Positions 1 through 8,735 of a stretch of DNA of 64,000 bases are shown piece after piece; within the stretch, counting starts at the first letter, position 1; the number at the start of each line of letters is the position of its first letter. The DNA is taken from contig OX637399.1 of NCBI GenBank assembly GCA_951799425.1, positions 31,308,701 through 31,372,700 of the forward strand. The letters run 5' to 3'. The DNA comes from Ilex aquifolium. Lineage: Eukaryota; Streptophyta; Magnoliopsida; Aquifoliales; Aquifoliaceae. Made by a program: the position numbers and the translations under genes. Below the pieces are notes generated by a model. That model saw only the letters and a list, made by a program, of their open reading frames with translations, was not told where the DNA came from and ran no database searches.

Positions 1-180
1 ATTTTTACCGTCAATGGTCAGCGATTAAAACCCTTTGTGGAGAATTTTGTCCAAAATGTGGAGACCATTTTTTTTATTGATCCAGAAAGTATCTCCGGAT
101 ATCACTCCGGAGATTACGCTTGCCGACACAAAAAAGGGTCGGGTCAGTCAGACACCCGACACGATGGACTGCCTTTATAA
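1..180 (+). CDS. 3' end of Ty3/gypsy pol (integrase C-terminus), partial
   Basis: Frame 1 is open from the first base to a TAA at 178-180, giving 59 residues. It begins IFTVNGQRLKPFVENF, the motif found at the extreme C-terminus of integrase in plant Ty3/gypsy elements that lack a chromodomain. The rest is hydrophilic and not recognised. The stop codon lies inside the sequence cctttataaggc, a TATA-like box that also occurs (as cctttattaggc) in the second copy of the downstream cassette. The 5' part lies outside the window. Confidence 0.7.
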   Translation: MFTVNGQRLKPFVENFVQNVETIFFIDPESISGYHSGDYACRHKKGSGQSDTRHDGLPL

Positions 181-182
181 GG
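165..182 (+). promoter_or_regulatory. TATA-like box overlapping the pol stop, head of cassette A
   Basis: The sequence gcctttataaggctccc is followed within about 15 bases by a roughly 100-base pyrimidine-rich stretch, the layout of a plant core promoter and leader. The matching position in cassette B (about 1648-1662) reads gcctttattaggccttcc and is also followed by a T/C-rich leader. Conservation of the box and leader between the two copies is what supports the call. No transcript evidence is available. Confidence 0.35.
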
Positions 183-329
183 CTCCCATCGCTTTTTTTT
201 TTTTTTTTTTCTTTTCCTCACCACACCTTTACTCTTTTCTTTTCTTTTTCTTCTTCTGCTTCTTCTCTTTTCTTCTTCTTCTCCACTGCATCTGGTCTTC
301 TGTACCACGATCCAACCCATAACAGTACC

Positions 330-476
330 ATGTCTGCATTTTTCGATGACCCTATCCTCCTTCTCATGATCTACATTTGTTTGTATTATTTACTTATGGC
401 TGTTCTTCTTCGGGCCGCACTGATGATCAAGGGTTTTTGTCCCAATGAAAACTCAGACCACCCCAAAGATGCTTAA
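330..476 (+). CDS. Small hydrophobic (membrane) peptide, cassette A copy
   Basis: The ORF has 48 codons from an ATG preceded by acagtacc. The peptide starts MSAFFDDPILLLMIY; residues 9-33 are almost entirely hydrophobic, enough for one membrane span, and the tail is polar. A related mini-ORF sits at the same place in cassette B (1815-1946), sharing the acidic DDP at residues 6-8 and the hydrophobic core, which argues that it is translated. Small one-span proteins are common in plant RNA viruses (for example TGBp3), but I see no family motif and do not assign one. A longer frame open from 120 runs through the T-rich leader and is probably not used. Confidence 0.45.
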   Translation: MSAFFDDPILLLMIYICLYYLLMAVLLRAALMIKGFCPNENSDHPKDA

Positions 477-797
477 TCTCTATTTTTTTTTGGTATAGGT
501 CATCGGCGATTGAACAGATCTCCACAGTTAACTGCGTATTCAAGCTCTACAAACCGAAAAACTCGAAACATTGGGGACAATGTTCAGTCTAGGTTGGGGG
601 GTGAGATCTACAGTTTACAATAGTTGATCTGCAGTTTACAGTAGTTGATCTGCGCAGGTTGAACCCGTAAAATTTTCTGTAAATTTTTTTTGTTTTTATT
701 GTTGTATCTGTTCATATTATGTACCTTGTATTAATGATAATATCTGTGGGTCAGTTTTGATCGTCTTTGTGACTGGAAGACGTAAAAAAACCAGATA

Positions 798-1229
798 ATG
801 GGTCATAGAGTATCAATCATGGATGTAAATCTTTTTTGGTTTAGTCTAGGAGTCCTACGTACTTTTCCATCTGATGTACATACCATGATCATGAGAAAAG
901 CAAGATTAGTAAGGAAGGCTGAAATCAAAGAAAAACAAGCGAAACCCCTCTGTGGCCGAAGCAGTTATTCTAAACGTCGTCGTGCTACACGACTTGGTGC
1001 CTGTAAACAGTGTGGCAGATACTTTCATGAGAAAAGATACAACAAATGTTCTGAACCAATTTCCGGTCGCGCAACCGATCGATTAAACTGGATAAAACAT
1101 GGGCTGAGTAAGGATTACCCTGATACGCCATGCTATTCCGGTACTGTGCTTAACCGATTTGTGAGAGAGGAAGTTGGGAGAGTTACTAGTTGTCCATTTT
1201 ACACAGATACGGAGGGGGAATCGGATTGA
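798..1229 (+). CDS. Vitivirus p10/NABP-like cysteine-rich protein, cassette A copy
   Basis: This ORF has 143 codons. Residues 11-40 are conserved with the second copy and contain LFWFSLGVL. Residues 52-68 form a basic block, CGRSSYSKRRRATRLGA, followed by a C-x2-C-x4-H-x6-C arrangement (C69, C72, H77, C84), then ISG-x3-DRL (88-96), and an acidic C-terminus. The order GRS-x-(Y/F)-(S/A)-KRRRA, CxC/CxxC, H, C, SISG, DRL, acidic tail matches my memory of the vitivirus p10 RNA-binding protein, and the basic block plus cysteines also resembles carlavirus proteins. In those viruses it binds RNA, and in grapevine virus A it suppresses RNA silencing. Whether this copy does either is unknown. The first ATG is used here; the ATG at 819 (M8, followed by D9) is conserved in both copies and could be the true start. 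Confidence 0.7.
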   Translation: MGHRVSIMDVNLFWFSLGVLRTFPSDVHTMIMRKARLVRKAEIKEKQAKPLCGRSSYSKRRRATRLGACKQCGRYFHEKRYNKCSEPISGRATDRLNWIKHGLSKDYPDTPCYSGTVLNRFVREEVGRVTSCPFYTDTEGESD

Positions 1230-1814
1230 CCTCTGTGGAAAAATGTACTGAGGTTGGGAATGAGAGCTGAAGGTCCGAGTCTGTAAATTTTATTTTATTT
1301 TATTTTATTTTATTTTTTTATGTTCTGTACAAACTCTTTTGCATATCACTTTCTTTTGTTGTATAATTTTGTTGTTCCTAGTTTCAGATATTGGTGCATG
1401 AGTCAAAGCTCAAGTGCGAGGTGTTCTCTTACCCTACTCATTTTTATTACTATGCACCATTATTGCGCCTGCTGCTATTATTGCGCCTGCCGACACTGCC
1501 GAAAGTAAAGTTAGAAAAAAAAAGGGGGGGGGCCTCCCACTGCCTTTCTTCTTCTTTTTTTTCTTTTCTTCTGCCTGCCAGCTCCTGCCGACACTTTCTT
1601 ATATTAAAAAAAAAAACAAAAAAAAAAAAAAAAAAACAAAAATCTGAGGAATGCCTTTATTAGGCCTTCCACCTTTTTCTTTTTCTTCCACCATCACCGG
1701 TGTTGGTTCCCCCCTTTTCTCTTTCCCTTATCTTCTTCTCTTTCTTTTTCTTCTCTTCTTCTTCGTCGTCGTTCTTTCTGTTCTCTGTAAAAACAACTCA
1801 CCCCCTGTAAATCC

Positions 1815-1946
1815 ATGACCATATACGCCGACGATCCAGTCTTTTGTTTAATAATTTGTCTTATATGTTTGTATGTGTACCTGGGTGCTCTTTGTGTTCT
1901 CACACTTAGGATGAGGAGTTTCCAGAGAAACCCAGATATTCCTTGA
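1815..1946 (+). CDS. Small hydrophobic (membrane) peptide, cassette B copy
   Basis: The ORF has 43 codons and is too short for routine ORF calling. The peptide begins MTIYADDPVFCLIICLICLY; residues 9-31 are hydrophobic and rich in Leu, Ile and Cys, and the tail is short and basic. It occupies the same place in cassette B as the 48-residue peptide at 330-476, and shares M-(S/T), DDP at residues 6-8 and a single hydrophobic span. The sequence between these fixed points has diverged strongly, much more than the larger ORF. It is probably a membrane-anchored peptide if translated. Confidence 0.4.
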   Translation: MTIYADDPVFCLIICLICLYVYLGALCVLTLRMRSFQRNPDIP

Positions 1947-2483
1947 GTTGAGTAATTGTTGTATTTTGTTTGTAGGTTTCGGCAGATGAACAGATCTGTA
2001 CCTTACAACCTTATCTCCACTAGCCCACTAGTGCTAGTGTTGTAAGTATTGCTTGTTTGTAATTTCATTTATATATATATTTGAAATTTGATATCTACAG
2101 CTTGTGATTCTCATGGCTATTTGTCTTTATAAGATTCCTTGTGAATTTGCTATGCCCTCCAATGACTATGTTGTAATTGCTGTTACAGTAAGATCTGATA
2201 ATTTGCCAAATAATCCTCCTCAATCCTATGTATTCTGGGTTTATTCCTTCTTCGTTAATTTGTTTGTTTCATCCTAAATCTTCTTCTTTCCGCTTGTATT
2301 TTGGTATACTTTCTCTAGTTTCGTATTTGTAATTTTAGTTTTAGATCTGAAAAAAAAAAAAAAAAAAAAAATTATTTTTTTTTGGATCGCGTTTTTTTTA
2401 GTATTTGTACCTGTATTTCATGATCACATCGGATGCAGCTTCAACTGTCTTTGTGACTGGCAGACGTTAAAGAACCAGATAGA

Positions 2484-2909
2484 ATGTCTTTAGTCTTAGC
2501 AAGCATGGATCCTAAACTTTTTTGGTTTAGTCTAGGAGTTCTACGCATTTTCCCATCTGATGTGCATGCTGTGATAATGAGAAAAGCAAGGGATGTGAGA
2601 AAAATTGAGATCCGAGAGAAACAACAACAACCATTGTGTGGCAGAAGCAATTTTGCTAAACATCGTCGTTCCAAACGACTGGGTGCTTGTTACCATTGTG
2701 GCAGGATATTTCATATGAAAAAACATAATCAGTGTTCTGAACCAATTTCGGGTCGTGCAACCGATCGATTAAACTGGATAGTGTATGGGCTGAGTAAGGA
2801 TTATCCTGACACACCATCTTATGCCAGTCCGGGACTTACAAGTTATGTGCGACAAGAAGTTGGAAGGGTCACTGATAATGACATAGATCCAAGCGATGAC
2901 TCGGATTAG
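2484..2909 (+). CDS. Vitivirus p10/NABP-like cysteine-rich protein, cassette B copy
   Basis: This ORF has 141 codons and is colinear without gaps with the ORF at 798-1229 over the first 130 residues; I count 90 identical (about 69%). The basic block at 52-68 reads CGRSNFAKHRRSKRLGA. C69, C72, H77 and C84 are all kept, as are ISG-x3-DRLNW (88-98) and GLSKDYPDTP (102-111). The C-terminus is again acidic (DPSDDSD). Substitutions cluster at the N-terminal seven residues and at 112-120, while the putative metal ligands and basic residues are spared, the pattern expected of a maintained protein. The conserved M8-D9 may mark the real start. It has the same viral-type affinities as the first copy. 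Confidence 0.7.
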   Translation: MSLVLASMDPKLFWFSLGVLRIFPSDVHAVIMRKARDVRKIEIREKQQQPLCGRSNFAKHRRSKRLGACYHCGRIFHMKKHNQCSEPISGRATDRLNWIVYGLSKDYPDTPSYASPGLTSYVRQEVGRVTDNDIDPSDDSD

Positions 2910-3020
2910 ATTTTGACTATAAAAACAAAGCTGTGGAAAAATGTGTTTTGGAATGAAGGTTAAGGGTCTGAACTCTTTTGTAAAATATTTTTGTACAAAG
3001 TCTGGTTGTTGAAATAAAAA

Positions 3021-3280
3021 TATGGGCCGAGTAAGGAACGTCCCGAACTACCAACTAACAGTGTAGGTAGGGATTTGATTCTGAGACGCCATAAATTTCC
3101 AAGTTCAATTTGTGCATTTTATCTTCTTTCAATTCTCATAGATAAATGAGTATGTGGGCGGAGTAAGGAATGTCCTAAAATGCCAACCTGTAGTGTGGGT
3201 AGGGACTTATCCTGAGACGCCATAGTTTTTCAAGTTTAATTGGTGCATCTAGTCTTCTTTCAATTTTCATAGATAAATGA
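3021..3280 (+). repeat. Two direct repeats (about 130 bp) resembling a decayed tail of the p10-like ORF
   Basis: 3021-3148 and 3151-3280 are direct copies. Both carry gagtaagga, cctgagacgccat or ctgagacgccat, and catagataaatgag. The opening tatgggccgagtaagga resembles tatgggctgagtaagga inside the second p10-like ORF (from about 2785), for roughly 28 bases. They may be remnants of older cassette copies. Coding capacity is gone. Confidence 0.45.
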
Positions 3281-3315
3281 GTATGTTTATAATTTTGAAT
3301 TTTATTTTTCTTGTT

Positions 3316-3356
<41 letters not shown>

Positions 3357-4773
3357 ACTTCCTTGAAAAATGGTATTTTCTCTATGCTTAAATGTCAAAT
3401 GTATATTGCTATTTGTTATTCTTAAGGTAAAGAATGACCAGACTCAAAAATAGAATCGGTATATAACCGACATTCCATGAAAAACCTGACATTACCAGTG
3501 GAGATGATAAAGAATACCATGGTAAGTTTTGAGCCTTATCATACTTTTGAGAGATAATTAACATTTATTCAAGTAAGGTCTTTCATTCTCTATTTTTGAA
3601 TAATCTCATTAAATTTGCTTTGATTGACGCAACTAAGGTAATCTGTTGACATATCCCCAAGAAATCTGTTCATACGACACATACATGTTCACATACTTGA
3701 GAAAGGATTTTAGGCCATCTTTGATTTGATATTGAGCCTTAGCCATTTTTTCTGCAAAATTATTTCCCTAGTCAGCCATGTTTGAGCCCTCAATGTATGA
3801 TTTCTTCTTTGATAAACCCAAATATTTACCAAGCCACAAGAAAACATACTGGACACACCATTGCTATCTAATTTTCTTGCACACTCTTATTAATTAATAT
3901 GACACAGAAATGCAAAGAAATGGGAAAACTGTGGAGATTACTTTTCGATGATAAGGAGAATCAATGAAAAAAAAAAAAAAAAGAAATCATTTCTGGGCAA
4001 AATGTCGAAAAGCTAGAAAGAAGTGTGCTACATTACAGAATGAAAAGATAGCTTTTGAAAACCTCTGACGTCATTTCATTAGCCACTGACCTCTGGCCAC
4101 GCTACAACCTATGAAAAGCCCTAATTGATCTCAAGTCTGTTACATGTGTGTGTTGTTAATCAAAATTGGGGTATGGTAAATAGTATTTCTTTAAATTGCA
4201 TCAATATTCTTTCATGAGATTATGCCAAACATGATTAGTTTGTTTCCGTAAACTTCACTTCCTTCCTAATTGTGCATGTGATTTTTCGATTGGCCACCTT
4301 CTGATCACATGCCCCGTGAGAGACAAGTCACTATAATCGGAGTGAATTTTTGCTGAGAGCATTGTACGAGAGGTTTGTGAAATCGAAGCTATCCATGGAA
4401 GGTAGTAAAGTGGAGTGTTTGTTATATAACAATTCTTGTTGCTAGAATGATCATTCTTACTACATAGGGAATTTCAAATACCAATATAACAAGTGTTTAT
4501 TTTTACATATATTACGTACCAATGACAGAGAAGTGTTTTATTTTGCTAAAAAAAAAAAAATTCGGCGTCTCAGCTATCATGGTGCTAATGCATATACACA
4601 TTTTTTTCAAATGGAGTTTGTAGGTAGCTTCACTGAAAACCTTCACGAGACAAAACTCGTCCACTAGGAATCACCTAGGGGTTTAACGGCTTATTGCATA
4701 TGCTAAATGCAATCGTGTTATCTACGAAAGTGATTTTGTTATGCTGTTATTTATTACTAGGGACTAGTAATGT

Positions 4774-4786
4774 TTAGGTTGGGGGG
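4774..4786 (+). other. Polypurine tract before the 3' LTR
   Basis: The sequence ttaggttgggggg lies directly before the TGTGATT that starts the LTR. A near-identical G-run phrase, tctaggttggggggtg, occurs at about 589-603 just after pol, but that one is not followed by an LTR start. Confidence 0.6.
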
Positions 4787-5054
4787 TGTGATTAACCCTA
4801 ATTAATGCAAAATGTAATTAAATTAAAAGGTCAATTGTGTAATTAAATAAAGTTAAACTAGTCAAAATAAATCTAATTAGGGTTAATGTGTGAATTAAGG
4901 ATAATGCATTGAATGTTGTTCTTTTCAGGTTTTTATGCGTCAAAACGACGGGAGCCAATTATCAAAGTATGGAGAGCAACTTATCAAAGCATAGGGTGTA
5001 AATTATTAAAGCTCAAAACAAAGGGAGATCAAAGTGTAAATCAAGATCTTCTTG

Positions 5055-5185
5055 ATATTTGTAATTAAATATCTTTTAGGATAAATATCTTTTAGGATAT
5101 TTGTAATTAAATATCTTTTAGGATAAATATCTTTTAGGATATTTGTAATTAAATATATTTTAGGATAAATATCTTTTAGGATATT
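5055..5185 (+). repeat. Tandem repeat upstream of the LTR TATA box
   Basis: Copies of atatcttttaggata alternate with tttgtaattaa, with a period of about 47 bases over roughly three copies. The array ends about 15 bases before the LTR TATA box, so it lies in the LTR's promoter region. Confidence 0.7.
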
Positions 5186-5364
5186 TGTAATTTGGATGCC
5201 TATAAATACCCCCCTTGGGGGCTTGTAATGGGCATCCTTCTCTTGTTTCATTTTTCTTGTAAAGAACATTTCTTCCTAGTGGAAAACACTCCAAAGGTCT
5301 TGAATCTTTTTCTTGAATCATCTTTCAAGTATTATTGCTTTATTTACTTTCTTGAGTTATTGTT

Positions 5365-5680
5365 TTCTTTTTATTAGATCTTGGTTGTGAATTAAACACC
5401 AAGAAGTTATTGTTTTCTTTTATGTTTTAGATCTTGGTTGTGAATTAAACACCAAGAAGTTATTGTTTTCTTTTATGTTTTAGATCTTGGTTGTGAATTA
5501 AACACCAAGAAGTTATTGTTTTCTTTTATGTTTTTATTATATCTTGGTTGTGGATTAAACACCAAGAAGTTGTTGTTTTCTTTTTATTAGATCTTGGTTG
5601 TGAATTAAACACCAAGAAGTTGTTGTTTTCTTTTATGTATTATCATCTCTTGGTTGTGGATTAAACACCAAGTATTTATT
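5365..5680 (+). repeat. Tandem repeat of about 57 bp in the LTR (about six copies)
   Basis: Copies share atcttggttgtg(a/g)attaa and acaccaagaagtt(a/g)ttg, with short length changes between copies. The array lies downstream of the TATA box, in the transcribed part of the LTR. Confidence 0.8.
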
Positions 5681-6585
5681 GCTTTCTTTTAATTTAAGTA
5701 TTGTTTTCTTTTACTTCCATTGTTGGAGCTTCCTTCTTCCCCTTAGAGGAGTGAAACTCTTCCACTTTTCTAGAGCTTTACCAAAGCCGTGAAGGGTGGA
5801 ACGTGATTCACTCATTCTTTGTCGAAGATCGGCTCCTTGTTTAGCTATTTTACTTTAAAGCATTTCACTTTTAGTGCTTGAGCATTTTACTTTGTAACAC
5901 CTTTTGGGGATGAGTATCATTCATCATTCTAGCTTTACCATAGCTATGAAGGGTGAGTAGTCCTCATTCACTCTTTGGGAAGAGATGATAGATATGTAAA
6001 AGATTAATCCGGACATTATGTTTGTGTATCACCTTTATGCTTAAATGTTCTATACTCCACTTGATTTTTGGGTGATTGAATGCACCTAGCAAAGTAAAGG
6101 TACTTTGTATAATCAACGGATCTTTCTATGATAAATGGATGACTCCTACATGGAAAGATCCATTGATTCAAGGCAAGTACCCTAACTAACTCTTCATGAC
6201 AAAATTTCAATGTCCACCATTATTGCACTTCATTCCTATCTTCCGATTAATTTGCCGTTGACACGGGAGTTAATTGAGTTATAAAGCATAAACATAATGC
6301 ACCGGATAATCAACTACATATTCTGATTCCCGAACCAAAGAGTGTTTGTTACATTTAATCATCTTATATTTTGTCTAGAAAAATACCCATTGGAAAGAAT
6401 TTTACATTCTATCCAAAACTTCCCACAACTTCAAAATCATAATATTTCCAGTTACAAGTCTTTCTCACTATTTAGTTCAAAGAACACCAACCATAGTTCC
6501 CTGAGGATTCGACTCTGGACTCAAACCAGATTATTACTACAACTTGACCGCCTGCACTTGGGTGTACACATTTCGGATCAAGTCA

Positions 6586-7320
6586 ACAATACTGGCATAC
6601 TAGACTCAGCAAAGGGTCACCTGGGACTACTAGACAATCTAGGTTTAAATCCCCCCTCCCCTCCATTGTTCATTGAAAGAAAAGATGAACTTTCATGTTT
6701 ACTCCCTTATATAAGCACACATAAACGTTGCTTTCATCAAGGTTCTTCTAAAAGTGTTTTCCCCCCCTCCCTCCATCCTATTTTCCCCCCTATGAGGCTA
6801 TGATCTCTTGAAAGGAATTAGAAAGGTCTATTAAGCTTAGGAACTACAATACGCATGCTTCAAACAGTTGGACGCCCACCATTCTAAATGAAAAACCACA
6901 ATCAGGGACTGAACAAACTCACTTCCACATAAAGACATTGCAGAACTTGGATAAGTTTTGAAAGCTTAAAAAAAAAAACAGAGATGGTCTAAACGATGCT
7001 TAAAAAAAACAGACAACGCCTGAACGATGCTTGAAAGTTAGGGTTTTGAGGTTCATTAACTTGATGCTTAAAAAAAAATCAGATATGTAGATGAAGGCCA
7101 CCAGATTGTGCCCAAACAGAGACACAGAGAGAAAGAGAGAGAGAGTACCTGGGGAGGTCAGGACTGAACGATGAAGGCCTGAGCTATGGAGGCATAGACT
7201 TGAGCGATGAAAGATGATGGAGGCAAGAGAAAAGGAGTGGAGTGAGGCGCTCGCTTAGTCAGTAGACGATAAGGTTGGTTAGCAATTAGGGTTTTTTTTT
7301 TAATATATATAAATTAATTA
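6586..7320. other. Sequence without a recognised gene
   Basis: This mixed-composition DNA follows the LTR. It holds short A-runs, a small GA microsatellite near 7130-7146 and three related phrases of the type aacgatgcttgaaa or aacgatgcttaaaaaa (about 6990-7070). I see no intact ORF with family features. Confidence 0.5.
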
Positions 7321-7324
7321 ATTA

Positions 7325-7500
7325 ATTAATGCGGGTAGGGTAGGGTAGGAATGCGAAAATTGATGGATATTCCGCATTCCTACCCGATTTAATCGGAAGA
7401 CCAAAAACTCTTCTGCATTCCTACCCAATTTTTTAGGCTAGTCGTTCAGTAGGGTAGGGTAGGATAAGAAATTGTAACCAATCAAAAATTTGAACACCCC
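7325..7500 (-). repeat. Dispersed repeat with ggtagggtagg and gaacacccctat ends (copy 1)
   Basis: The segment runs from gcgggtagggtagggtagg to aatttgaacacccctat. A close copy lies at 44814-44996 in the same orientation, and a related sequence in the opposite orientation lies at 32262-32415 (starting aggggtgttcac). The edge aggggtgttca, read on the minus strand, is the kind of terminus found on non-autonomous DNA elements. Only one terminus is recognisable at each site. Confidence 0.55.
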
Positions 7501-7909
7501 TATATTCAATCACTAGCAATAACAAGTGTCTCAAGTCCCTCTCTAATATGAACAATTGAATATTAATTATACAATATTTATATTTTAAATTATAATTTAT
7601 TTGTTTTTTCTATAATTATGTAATTTAAATTAAAGAGAACAGGAAAAAATAAGAGAAATGTGTAGATTAGTAGGGTTGTCTGGTATCAGAGAGTGTGTTA
7701 ATTAAGTTATCTTGACATTGGGGTCGTGCAGAGAATATGGTATTTTTGAGCGGGAAAAAAAATTTGGGATGAATTTGTACTATTAGATCGAAGTAGATAA
7801 AAATGGGATAAATATTGACCGTTGTTATACTTTTATAAGTTAAGAATTCAACTTTCTAAATGTAATATTAGATACATGAATTTCGAAAAAATAAAAAATA
7901 AGATAAATT

Positions 7910-8540
7910 TTATTCACACCACCTAAAGTGATAACTTTATTTAAAGGGTGGTAATTTCACCTCAAAAGATTGTAATCTCACATATACAAGTGATAAATTT
8001 ACTTTTACAGGTTACCTCGAAATAGTTATATCATCACCTCTAAAGTTGATTATTTTACATTAAAGAGTTGTAACCTTATCATAACAGGTTATAACCACAT
8101 AAAAATGGTAACTTTACCTCTATAGGTTGTAACTTAACCTCCAATAGTTTATATTATAAAGATAGTAGCTTTATATTATAGAGTTGTAACCTTACATCGA
8201 AAGCTTATAATCTCACTTTACTTCTTAGAGGTGGTAACTTTACCAAATATAATCTCACCCCAAATGATTGTAACATCTCTTTCAAAGATGGTAACTTTTA
8301 CCTCAAAGGGTTGTAACCTTCTCTCAATAAGTTATAACCTGACTTTAAATGATTGTAATCATACCTTCAAATGTGATCGTTTTACCTTAAAAATATTGTA
8401 ACTTAAACTCAAGAGGTTGTAACCTCACTTATAGTGGTTGTAACTTGATCTCTATAAATTATAATTTAACCTCAAAGAGTTATAATCTCATCTCCAAAAA
8501 TGATAATTTCACCTAAAAGAATTGTAACCTACATCGCATG
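7910..8540 (+). repeat. Degenerate gttgtaacctcacc-type repeat tract (copy 1)
   Basis: Phrases such as ggttgtaacctcac, gataactttacct and attgtaatctcacc recur irregularly about every 25-35 bases. The same tract is present in the second duplication copy at 12770-13410. A weak relative lies near 15890-16010. Confidence 0.7.
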
Positions 8541-8640
8541 ATTTACTTGAAGTGCACTTCGCGATTGTATTCAGCCCAAATTCACAAACTCAAAAAATTA
8601 AATCCACAAATTCAATATTCAAAATTTTTGAAGTCCTCTC

Positions 8641-8735
8641 CATAAATAAATAAATACAAATACAAATATAATAAATAAATACAAATACAAATATAATAAA
8701 TAAATACAAATACAAATATAATAAATAAATAAAAA
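8641..8735 (+). repeat. Minisatellite of about 30 bp, three copies
   Basis: Units of the type ataaataaatacaaatacaa follow each other three times. The tract gives a spurious minus-strand frame rich in Tyr, Ile and Phe. Confidence 0.8.

Larger units (their letters stand above)
118..2990 (+). repeat. Tandem duplication of a two-ORF cassette (unit A about 118-1290, unit B about 1480-2990)
   Basis: Two diverged copies share a landmark order. Each has gccgacac, the TATA-like gcctttat(a/t)aggc (about 171 and 1651), a long T/C-rich leader, a mini-ORF with a DDP motif (330-476; 1815-1946) and a pyrimidine tract ending in TAG before a block containing gaacagatct (about 499 and 1976). Each then has a CAG (752-754; 2436-2438), the block gtctttgtgactgg, the larger ORF (798-1229; 2484-2909) and a tail with ctgtggaaaaatgt. 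Non-coding landmarks are kept as well as ORFs, so the whole cassette was copied. Poly-A and poly-T runs have expanded independently in each copy. The TAG and CAG sites after pyrimidine-rich DNA look like splice acceptors, so spliced expression of the larger ORF is possible; this is inference. Confidence 0.75.
1..6585 (+). mobile_element. Ty3/gypsy (Tat/Athila-like) LTR retroelement, 3' part
   Basis: The element enters from before the window. Visible parts in order: the end of pol (1-180), a tandem-duplicated extra-ORF region (about 118-2990), a decayed repeat region (3021-3280), AT-rich sequence, a G-rich polypurine tract (4774-4786) and one LTR (about 4787-6585). The assignment rests on the integrase-end motif VNGQRLKPF, the phrase tctaggttggggggtg after pol, and the LTR end, where ggattcgactctgg is followed by a cctgcacttgggtgtacaca stretch; both are typical of Tat/Athila elements. 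Only one LTR is in the window, so age cannot be estimated from LTR divergence. The visible ORFs are open, so this part does not look heavily decayed. The large region between pol and the 3' LTR is a known Tat/Athila trait; its cargo here is unusual. Confidence 0.75.
4787..6585 (+). repeat. 3' LTR of the Ty3/gypsy element
   Basis: It starts TGTGATTAACCC (or TGATTAACC at 4789) right after the polypurine tract and ends in gatcaagtca at 6585, so it has TG...CA ends. It contains a TATA box tataaata at 5201-5208 and two internal tandem-repeat tracts (5055-5185 and about 5365-5680). The last 100 bases (ggattcgactctgg onward) are of the type found at LTR ends of Tat/Athila elements. No 5' LTR is in the window for comparison. 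Open frames inside it are repeat translations. Confidence 0.65.

Noticed and set aside
35-322. Open frames over the T-rich leader near 35-476
   Set aside because: They read through long poly-T/C runs (Phe/Ser/Leu only); only the mini-ORF from 330 has a related copy in the second cassette.
5006-5269. Minus-strand frame with repeated ILKDIYPK words
   Set aside because: It is a translation of the tandem repeat in the LTR.
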